Assembly (NCBI GenBank): GCA_049509915.1 | Contig: JBEKZL010000300.1 | Span: 1 to 10,195 of the forward strand | Source of the DNA: JBEKYD01 sp049509915 | GTDB taxonomy: Bacteria > Acidobacteriota > Terriglobia > Bryobacterales > Bryobacteraceae | Length of the DNA: 10,195 nt | Direction: 5' to 3' | The notes under the pieces: generated by a model | The model's database searches: none | What the model was told of the DNA's origin: nothing | What the model saw: the letters and a program-made list of their open reading frames with translations, nothing else | Position numbers and translations under genes: made by a program | Shown: one piece after another, positions 5,138 through 10,195 of the stretch | Layout: each line of letters opens with the position of its first letter | How positions within the stretch are numbered: the first letter of the stretch is position 1

Positions 5138-5680
5138 ATGGGCACTGTCGAAACCGCGGTAGTAACGTTCGAAGAATTCCTCAATCTCCCGGACCCTCCC
5201 TCCGGGCATCTTGAACTTCACCACGGGCAGGTGATTACAGTGCCGCCAAGAAAGCATCTGCACGCAGAGATCCAACAAGCTCTCCTGGAATTGCTGCTGC
5301 CGTTCACCAGCGACCGGGGTTTCGTCACCAACGAGTTTCCATTCCGAGCTCCGGGGCATGAAGCATGGCAGGCCGACGTTGGTTTTGTCAGGGAGGATCG
5401 CAGGGCTGGAATCACCGACTACTTGATGGGTGCGCCCGATCTTGTCGTCGAAGTGCTGTCGCCAAGCAACACCGTTGACGAGATTAGCGATAAGATGGAC
5501 GTCTGCCTGACGAGTGGCTGTCTTAGCTTCTGGGTCGTGGATCCCAAGCGGCAAATGGTCTCTGTCACCGAGGGCGACGTGACGAGGCAATATCGGTCGT
5601 CCGCGTCGATACCGCTGCCGCCACCGCTGGAAGGGGCGATCCAGGTGGCTGCCATCTTCGAACGCCTGAAATCGCGCTGA
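5138..5680 (+). CDS. Uma2 family PD-(D/E)XK endonuclease-like protein
   Basis: The 180-residue product matches Uma2 (DUF820), a PD-(D/E)XK nuclease fold common in multiple copies in cyanobacteria, Acidobacteriota and Planctomycetes. Key points are Glu26 in HLELHHGQVI, Asp80 in AWQADVGFV, Asp101 and Glu105 in APDLVVEVLSPS (the PD..ExV metal site), Lys119 in DEISDKMD, and FWVVDPKRQMV at about 131-141. The usual consensus ends K...Y...G..EYW; here the corresponding DKMDVCLTSGCLSFW keeps Lys, Gly and Trp but replaces Tyr with Cys. The biological role of Uma2 proteins is not established; association with mobile elements has been suggested. ATG 5138 is preceded by AAGGAAGG about 11 bases upstream. 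The gene follows the SDR gene in the same direction. Confidence 0.9.
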   Translation: MGTVETAVVTFEEFLNLPDPPSGHLELHHGQVITVPPRKHLHAEIQQALLELLLPFTSDRGFVTNEFPFRAPGHEAWQADVGFVREDRRAGITDYLMGAPDLVVEVLSPSNTVDEISDKMDVCLTSGCLSFWVVDPKRQMVSVTEGDVTRQYRSSASIPLPPPLEGAIQVAAIFERLKSR

Positions 5681-5717
5681 AACCTACCGTCCGCGGCACA
5701 GGAGTGGGGGCGGTCCT

Positions 5718-5745
5718 GACAGACGACGAAAAACGATCGTCTGTC
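5718..5745. terminator. Perfect 9-bp hairpin between convergent genes
   Basis: GACAGACGA (5718-5726) pairs with TCGTCTGTC (5737-5745) around a ten-base A-rich loop. It lies in the 120-base gap between the stop of the Uma2 gene (5680) and that of the DUF362 gene (5801) on the opposite strand, the place for a shared terminator. A G/C-rich outer extension (GGCGG before, CCGCC after) could lengthen the stem with a bulge. No T-run follows on either strand, so intrinsic termination is not assured. Confidence 0.5.
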
Positions 5746-5800
5746 CCGCCCTCTGGATCGGGTCATTTTCCCTTGGCCGCCCTGGCAGCGGGCGCCGGCG

Positions 5801-6943
5801 CTACGCGTCGTAGCGGTATAACGCCTGCTCGATGGCTACGCCGCGCACTTCAATCCGCTTCAGGTCCGTGGTCCCGATGCCATGGCCTTCGGCCAGATCC
5901 AGCGTGTTGTCGCAGGTCTTGAACGGCGCGGTGCCGCGCATCGCGCGGGGGTTGTAGCCCATTACCGCCATGGCCACCGCATCGGTCGATACCGGGTTCA
6001 GGCCGGCCAGAAGCACTCCGGGTTTCACCACGCGCACGCCGCCGATCCACGGCCCTTCGCCGCCGGCGATGGATTCCACTCCGTCGATGATCGCCAGGTG
6101 GATCGGCCGCGCCGCCACCAGGTCCGCCACAATGCGCGGCACCCGGTAGCCGGGGTCGTGATTGGCGCCGAAATGCAACTCCTGCGGCGCCGATTTCGAA
6201 GGCTGCCGGCGCCCACGATGGCCCACCGCTTCCCGCCCACTCTTGGGACTCTCGTTGGGCTCATCCACGCCCGAATCGTCGCCGTAGATCGACGCCGGCA
6301 GATTGCCGAAACAGTTCTTCAGCGAGAGCGTCACGCCACATGTCTCGTGATTCTTGAGCTTGGCCATGCTCACGAACACGTCAGTTTCGTCGTATGCGCG
6401 GTTCAGGTCGTACGCCGGATACATATAGGCGCTGCCCGGCACCCGGAATCGCGCGTAGCTCTTGCTCTTGCCCAGGGCGTTGGTGTTCTCGAACTCCACC
6501 CCGCCAGCCGCCGCCACGAGCGCCCGCGGATTCCACCCCGAATCCAGCATGACCTCTTCCAGCGGCCCCGCCGTAGCCCACGGGCTCTCCACGAAGCGGA
6601 TGCGTTTGGCGCCGGCGCGGCCCAGGTGATACGCCGCGGCGCCCACGAGCTTGGGATGGGTGTAGTGCGTCCGGGCCGGTGCCAAGCCCCGCACGCGCAG
6701 GCTCGGAGCGCCGGTCATATTCAGCTTGATGGCGACGGTTTTGTTGCGCACCAGCTTTTCGAGGCCGCCCAACTGGTCGAACATAACGCCCAGTTTCGCC
6801 GCGATGTCCTCATCGTAGGAGGCGCATTTGGCGACGGAAACCGGCGACACCGGCGCCTCGGGAGCGTCGGAACTGCCCGCCGCGCGCGCCCATGGCGCCG
6901 CACTCGCCGCACTCACGATTGCCAGCCATTCTCTTCGAGTCAT
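5801..6943 (-). CDS. DUF362 domain protein with twin-arginine-like leader
   Basis: From ATG 6943 the product has 380 residues. It begins MTRREWLAIVSAASAAPWARA, with an RRxWL core and hydrophobic stretch like a Tat leader, probably cut near residue 21. The DUF362 domain covers about 34-370: AIKLNMTG (71-78), THYTHPKLVGAA (92-103), AGAKRIRFVESP (110-121), KLKNHETCGVTLSLKNCFGNLP (195-216), IIDGVESIAGGEGP (285-298) and GLNPVSTDAVAM (314-325). DUF362 proteins have unknown function; some are fused to ferredoxin domains, but no CxxC ferredoxin motif is present here. I prefer ATG 6943 over ATG 6976: it lies one base after the stop of the upstream gene, has GGAG seven bases before it, and puts the RR motif at the terminus. 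Translational coupling with the upstream gene is likely. Confidence 0.86.
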   Translation of the reverse strand: MTRREWLAIVSAASAAPWARAAGSSDAPEAPVSPVSVAKCASYDEDIAAKLGVMFDQLGGLEKLVRNKTVAIKLNMTGAPSLRVRGLAPARTHYTHPKLVGAAAYHLGRAGAKRIRFVESPWATAGPLEEVMLDSGWNPRALVAAAGGVEFENTNALGKSKSYARFRVPGSAYMYPAYDLNRAYDETDVFVSMAKLKNHETCGVTLSLKNCFGNLPASIYGDDSGVDEPNESPKSGREAVGHRGRRQPSKSAPQELHFGANHDPGYRVPRIVADLVAARPIHLAIIDGVESIAGGEGPWIGGVRVVKPGVLLAGLNPVSTDAVAMAVMGYNPRAMRGTAPFKTCDNTLDLAEGHGIGTTDLKRIEVRGVAIEQALYRYDA

Positions 6944-6944
6944 G

Positions 6945-8342
6945 CTACTGCTCCAGTCTGATGGTGGCGCAGACATTTACATTGTCGATGTCTACGCCCG
7001 AACCTTCCTCTGTCCGGTAGATCTCCAGCGGTTTTTCGATACCCTCCGGTGTAATCAAGCTCGCGCGCTTGAAATCTCCCAGGTAATGCAGGGTGACGTT
7101 TTCCACCGGGTAGTCCGAGTAATTGACGAGGTGGACCACTTCGGTCTTGCCGTCGGCGGATACCAGGACGTTCGAAAGCACCGACGAAACGTTGAACAAC
7201 CGCACCCCCAGGTTGCGGCTGCCCACCATCGAATTCACGTCGCGAAAAACGTCGTTGAGATGCTCCAGCTCCGCCGGGTCCAGCGTGATCCTGTCCGCCT
7301 TGGGTGTTTCGTCCTTCCATCCGGGCGGCGCGGTCAGCAGCATGCCGCCGCCGCGGGTAAAGCCGCGCAGCACGTTCTTCTGTTCCGGGGTGAGAGCGTC
7401 GGCGTCCACATTCACCGCCATGGTGGCACCCTGGAGCGCTTCCGGGGTGAGATTCCCGGGCGGAACGGGACGTACCGGCGTGTGCTTGACCGCCAGCATA
7501 TCGAGGATGCCGCCGCTGAGCAGGCCGCCCTTGGCCGGATCCTGCACCACCGCCAGCTTGCCGAGCTCGCGCATCGTCCGCCATTCGGGGTGGTGCTCGA
7601 AATAGGCGAGCATGGCGCTCATGCGCTGCCAGTCCGCGATGGCGGCGGCGTCGCGTTTGGCCAGGCGCGCCGCCAGGTCGCTGTCCAGGCTCACTACCCA
7701 GCGCCCCCCGGACGCGGCTGCGTCGGCAATCACCTGAAGATAACGCTCGGCGGTGACCACAGAGTGCTCCGGCGGCTGGTTGGCGATCCAGAGTTGTGCG
7801 TCTCCCCAGGCGCGGACCGCCTGGATGAAGCCGGTGTTGGTGTCGATCCAAGTGGAACCGGTTGGTCCCGATTTGGCGTGACCGCTATCGAGCGATGCAA
7901 TGCCCGGCCAGACGCCCTGATAGGTACCCATGATGGGGACGCCGGCCCCCAGCTTCATGCGGCTGCGCGAAGTGATCTCGATCACCGGCGCCGCTCCCGC
8001 CGCGGCTCGTACGCTGGCTGCCACGTCCGCCGGAAAGTCGCCCTCTAGCACGATGCCGGTGAGCTCCGCGGCCAGCGCTTTGTGGACTTCCGCCAGCGCA
8101 TCGCCGCCCGGCGTCAACACCGCCAGAGTGACCAGGCCGCGTTCGGCCGCGGCTGCCTCCAGATAAGCCGAATAAGTTTTGAGGAGCAGGCAGTTGATGG
8201 GACTGCCGTTCAACAGATCGAGCGACTTCGGGTCGCTCCACTGCCACCGGGCCGGAACCCAGTCCGCCGGTCGCGGTACACGGGCGCCCCACAGAGCGGT
8301 CCATCCCATAACGACCGCACAGCCGGCCGCACGCATCCCCAT
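6945..8342 (-). CDS. Large exported protein of unknown function
   Basis: About 465 residues from ATG 8342; a nearby ATG at 8336 is equally possible and no strong ribosome site is seen. The start MGMRAAGCAVVMGWTALWGARVP is a signal-peptide-like hydrophobic leader. The mature part has alternating strands and helices: NGSPINCLLLK, LVTLAVLTPGGDALAEVHKA, ELTGIVLEGDF, APVIEITSRSRM, then PIMGTYQGVWPGI, WIDTNTGFIQAVRAWG, WIANQPPE and RWVVSLDSDLAARL. This resembles a TIM-barrel or glycosidase/amidotransferase-like scaffold. The later GGGMLLTAPPGW and VVHLVNYSDYPVENVTLHYLGDF look like a beta-galactosidase-type middle domain and a terminal beta-sandwich. I do not recognise a named family and cannot assign catalytic residues. 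It sits 54 bases after the DUF4159 gene and one base before the DUF362 gene, so all three probably form one operon. Confidence 0.75.
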   Translation of the reverse strand: MGMRAAGCAVVMGWTALWGARVPRPADWVPARWQWSDPKSLDLLNGSPINCLLLKTYSAYLEAAAAERGLVTLAVLTPGGDALAEVHKALAAELTGIVLEGDFPADVAASVRAAAGAAPVIEITSRSRMKLGAGVPIMGTYQGVWPGIASLDSGHAKSGPTGSTWIDTNTGFIQAVRAWGDAQLWIANQPPEHSVVTAERYLQVIADAAASGGRWVVSLDSDLAARLAKRDAAAIADWQRMSAMLAYFEHHPEWRTMRELGKLAVVQDPAKGGLLSGGILDMLAVKHTPVRPVPPGNLTPEALQGATMAVNVDADALTPEQKNVLRGFTRGGGMLLTAPPGWKDETPKADRITLDPAELEHLNDVFRDVNSMVGSRNLGVRLFNVSSVLSNVLVSADGKTEVVHLVNYSDYPVENVTLHYLGDFKRASLITPEGIEKPLEIYRTEEGSGVDIDNVNVCATIRLEQ

Positions 8343-8396
8343 AGCTAACAATATGACACAAGTGCCGGCCGGGGGAGTGCAGCCTCGCTCATGGCC

Positions 8397-9218
8397 CTAA
8401 TGGGTCAGATCGTAAATGAAATAGTTCATCGCGACCTTGTAGGCCAGCGTCGCCCATTTTTCCGGATAGCGGGCGTCGTCGGACCACTCCCAGGCATCGC
8501 CCAGGTCCATGTTGTGACAGATCGCTACCATCACTCGGCCTTTGTCGTCATAGATCGCGCGCCAGTGCGGCGGCCTGCCGGTCGGGCCCTTCTCATAGGT
8601 TAGCCCGCTGTAAGTCCACTGCCAGCCGGGTACCTGGAAGCGGTCGTCCAGATCGTAGATGGTGTGGAAGATGGGGTCGCTGTTGTCGATGTCCACGATG
8701 GGCCGGTCGGGGAAAACCTTGCTCATGCTGGCGGTAAAAACCTGCCACTCGTTCATGCCCCGATACTGTTCCGAGCCGTGGAAATCGTCGACCATCAGGA
8801 AACCGCCGCGCAGCAGAAACTCCCGCAATCGCGCCGCCTGATCGTCCGGCAAGTACCAATGGCCGACCTCGACCGCATACATCATCGGCCAGTTGTAAAA
8901 GTCGCCGGAGTCGTCGAGATCCACCACCTGCTCCACCGACCGCGTATCGATCCGCGTCAGCCGCCGCACGCCTTGAAGCAGATGCCGGTCCGAGCGCGGA
9001 TAGTCCATGGTCCAGTTCAGATTGGACCGGTAGCCGCGGTTGATGCCGGGGCACTTCAGCCGCGCGCGGGTCCACTCGTGCTTTTCCAGATAATCGGACG
9101 GCAGGGGAAAGTTTTCGTACTCGAACGCTTCGTATTCGCGAAAGGGCTTCTGGGCGCGCAACACACTCCACGCGCCGAAGCCGGCAAGAAGTAACGCCAG
9201 TGCCGATCGAAGACGCAC
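8397..9218 (-). CDS. DUF4159 domain protein, exported
   Basis: From GTG 9218 the product has 273 residues: leader MRLRSALALLLAGFGAWSVLRAQ (signal peptide, cut about residue 22) and a DUF4159 domain over the rest. Typical blocks are FPLPSDYLEKHEWTRARL (37-54), NWTMDYPRSDRHLLQGVRRLT (68-88), DFYNWPMMYAVEVGHWYLPD (106-125), LREFLLRGGFLMVDDFHG (131-148), DRPIVDIDNSDPIFHTIYDLDD (171-192) and MVAICHNMDLGDAWEW (230-245), ending MNYFIYDLTH. The fold of DUF4159 is related to class I glutamine-amidotransferase-like proteins (the RGGFLMVDDF loop), but no catalytic triad is evident. A longer open frame runs to 9626, but it crosses the divergent gene at 9294-9587 and reads unnaturally there, so I reject it. 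GTG 9218 gives a good leader although no clear ribosome site is visible. First gene of the presumed three-gene minus-strand operon. Confidence 0.85.
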   Translation of the reverse strand: MRLRSALALLLAGFGAWSVLRAQKPFREYEAFEYENFPLPSDYLEKHEWTRARLKCPGINRGYRSNLNWTMDYPRSDRHLLQGVRRLTRIDTRSVEQVVDLDDSGDFYNWPMMYAVEVGHWYLPDDQAARLREFLLRGGFLMVDDFHGSEQYRGMNEWQVFTASMSKVFPDRPIVDIDNSDPIFHTIYDLDDRFQVPGWQWTYSGLTYEKGPTGRPPHWRAIYDDKGRVMVAICHNMDLGDAWEWSDDARYPEKWATLAYKVAMNYFIYDLTH

Positions 9219-9293
9219 TCTTGGGGAAAGGATAGCAAATCGGGGCGCGGGTATTATGCCCTGCCCGCCGGCTGATATACTCGTGGTTTCCAC
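9219..9293. promoter_or_regulatory. Divergent promoter region
   Basis: This 75-base gap separates the divergent starts at 9218 (minus) and 9294 (plus) and should hold both promoters. On the plus strand TATACT (9276-9281) resembles a -10 box, 12 bases before ATG 9294, which would give a nearly leaderless transcript. On the minus strand CATAAT (reverse complement of 9253-9258) is a -10 candidate for the DUF4159 operon. Convincing -35 boxes are not seen. Confidence 0.35.
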
Positions 9294-9587
9294 ATGGCGA
9301 ATCCGAAGTACGCGGTTTCCGACAAGCCGATACCGGTGGCCGAACTGGTCGACACGCTGAGCGACGGTACCAAAGTGAAACGGCGCATTCCGCGCATGCG
9401 GGCCTGCAACGAGAAAGACGAAAAGGGCAAGCTGTGCGCGGGGCACCTGAAACGCTGGTACTTCTTCGGCGACGAGGTCAAGCGGAAGTTCGGCGCCGAT
9501 GTCGAAATCTACCGCTGCGAACATTGCAAGACGCTCTATCTTCCCAACCCGGAAGAGACGCCGCGCACCGGCACGCTGGCGTATTAG
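9294..9587 (+). CDS. Small four-cysteine (zinc-ribbon-like) protein
   Basis: The 97-residue product has Cys38, Cys48 and a CxxC pair (Cys75, Cys78) in a setting RACNEKDEKGKLCAGHLKRWYF ... YRCEHCKTLYLP. The spacing suits a zinc ribbon in which the CxxC knuckle is EIYRCEHCKTLY, with His51 as an alternative ligand. There is no signal peptide or membrane segment, so it is probably cytoplasmic. I know no name or function for it. ATG 9294 is the only sensible start, although there is no clear ribosome site. It is divergent from the DUF4159 operon and convergent with the helix-turn-helix/SEC-C gene at the right edge. Confidence 0.75.
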   Translation: MANPKYAVSDKPIPVAELVDTLSDGTKVKRRIPRMRACNEKDEKGKLCAGHLKRWYFFGDEVKRKFGADVEIYRCEHCKTLYLPNPEETPRTGTLAY

Positions 9588-9671
9588 GCGGGTGGGACAG
9601 ATCGTCTCGGCTTGTGAAGAAATCAATCTTCCGTAGTAGCGCCGCGGAGCGATTTTGGGGTTCGGGCTTTA

Positions 9672-10195
9672 TCAGGCGGCGGTTTGGGGTTTATTGAGGC
9701 AACATTGTTTGAATTTCCTGCCGCTGCCGCAGGGGCAGCGGTCGTTGCGGCCGGTTTTGGGGTCGGGGCGGCGATAGGGTTGTGGGGGAATTTGTGCATT
9801 TTTGTGCATAAAATCGGGGTTTTGGGTGCCGGGTTCCGGGGCGGATTTTGGGAGGGTGGGAGTGGCGCGGCGCTCCTTCGCGGGAGAAGGTAAAGCGTGG
9901 CTGAGGATGAAGATGGCGGCGCGGAGGCGGGCGGAGACGGAGGATTTCGGGTCCTGGAGGATCTGCTCCAGAGCCTGGAAGGCCAGCTCGGCGCGGGCTA
10001 CGGCACCTTCGCGCAGCATGTCGGCGCGGTCGTTTTGGGCGTCGCGGAGGGCGGCCTCAAAGGCAGGCGAGGAGTGGCGCCAATTGGCGATGGTGTTGCG
10101 GTGAACGCCGGCCTGGTCGGCGGCGGCATTGAGGTTGGCGCCGTTCAAGAGGGCGTCGATAACCTGGAGCTGAGGAGCGTCGAGGGCGGAATCGG
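9672..10195 (-). CDS. Helix-turn-helix protein with C-terminal SEC-C zinc motif (5' end cut by window)
   Basis: The frame is open through the right edge; the visible 173 residues begin DSALDAPQLQVIDALLNGANLN, so the true start lies beyond the window and TTG 10148 is not the start. The helix-turn-helix core is LNAAADQAGVHRNTIANWRHSSPAFEAAL. Then come a helical segment with DPKSSVSARLRAAIFIL, a Pro-rich linker with MHKNAQ, and a SEC-C motif GRNDRCPCGSGRKFKQCC near the C-terminus. SEC-C is a small zinc-binding motif first known from the end of SecA and found in many other proteins. The gene is clearly homologous to the one at 2806-3348 in the first 100 residues and linker. Function unknown; DNA binding is likely from the helix-turn-helix. 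Confidence 0.85.
   Translation of the reverse strand, partial: DSALDAPQLQVIDALLNGANLNAAADQAGVHRNTIANWRHSSPAFEAALRDAQNDRADMLREGAVARAELAFQALEQILQDPKSSVSARLRAAIFILSHALPSPAKERRATPTLPKSAPEPGTQNPDFMHKNAQIPPQPYRRPDPKTGRNDRCPCGSGRKFKQCCLNKPQTAA

Noticed and set aside
4405..5184. Minus-strand open frame of 259 codons opposite the SDR gene
   Set aside because: It is the shadow of a complete SDR protein and reads as Ala/Gly/Arg/His-rich sequence.
5882..6961. Long plus-strand open frame of 359 codons opposite the DUF362 gene
   Set aside because: It is the antisense of a gene with clear DUF362 motifs, is rich in His/Arg/Ala as expected of a shadow frame in GC-rich DNA, and has no recognisable motif.
6828..8048. 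Plus-strand open frame of 406 codons opposite the unknown exported protein
   Set aside because: It crosses two minus-strand genes that have good leaders and a tight operon junction, and its product is low-complexity Arg/His/Gly-rich.
9219..9626. N-terminal extension of the DUF4159 frame
   Set aside because: It would run through the divergent four-cysteine gene and place the signal peptide in the middle of the protein; GTG 9218 gives a normal leader.
1..10195. tRNA or rRNA genes
   Set aside because: I looked for tRNA-like cloverleaf and GGTTCGAATC-type T-arm sequences and for rRNA signatures and saw none; a covariance-model scan was not possible here.

Overview
The window is a GC-rich, compact bacterial segment that looks like Acidobacteriota, probably a Bryobacterales / 'Candidatus Solibacter'-like genome. 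This is an inference from the gene mix (UPF0182, Uma2, DUF362, DUF4159, helix-turn-helix proteins ending in a SEC-C zinc motif, a RelE-type toxin relic) and from the palindromic intergenic repeats. There is no rRNA gene or other phylogenetic marker in the window to prove it.

Layout. Positions 1-732 are the 3' end of a UPF0182-type membrane-protein gene. Positions 902-1464 are an AT-richer island with an HNH nuclease followed by an overlapping second reading frame, most simply one gene broken by a frameshift. Positions 1558-2009 (minus strand) hold a decayed toxin-antitoxin pair. The antitoxin is split over two frames, and the RelE/ParE-like toxin body has no usual start codon. Positions 2010-2805 have no convincing gene. 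They contain a dense cluster of perfect hairpins bounded by a 33-bp imperfect inverted repeat, then a 20-bp tandem repeat just before a helix-turn-helix gene (2806-3348). A homologue of that gene, still carrying its SEC-C zinc motif, runs off the right edge (9672-10195, minus); the copy at 2806 has lost that motif.

The middle holds ordinary metabolism. A HAD-family phosphatase/phosphomutase (3403-4029, minus) is divergent from a plus-strand run made of a small coiled-coil protein, a short-chain dehydrogenase translationally coupled to it, and a Uma2-family PD-(D/E)XK nuclease (4094-5680). A convergent hairpin separates this run from a minus-strand operon that reads, in transcription order, DUF4159 protein (9218-8397), a large exported protein of unknown function (8342-6945) and a DUF362 protein with a twin-arginine-like leader (6943-5801). 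All three products appear to be exported and the last two genes are one base apart, so they probably work together outside the cytoplasm, but their substrate cannot be read from the sequence. A small four-cysteine protein gene (9294-9587) diverges from the operon.

The most unusual parts are the hairpin cluster with its inverted ends, the matching 12-base inverted motif on both sides of the helix-turn-helix gene, the broken toxin-antitoxin module, and the uncharacterised three-gene secreted operon.
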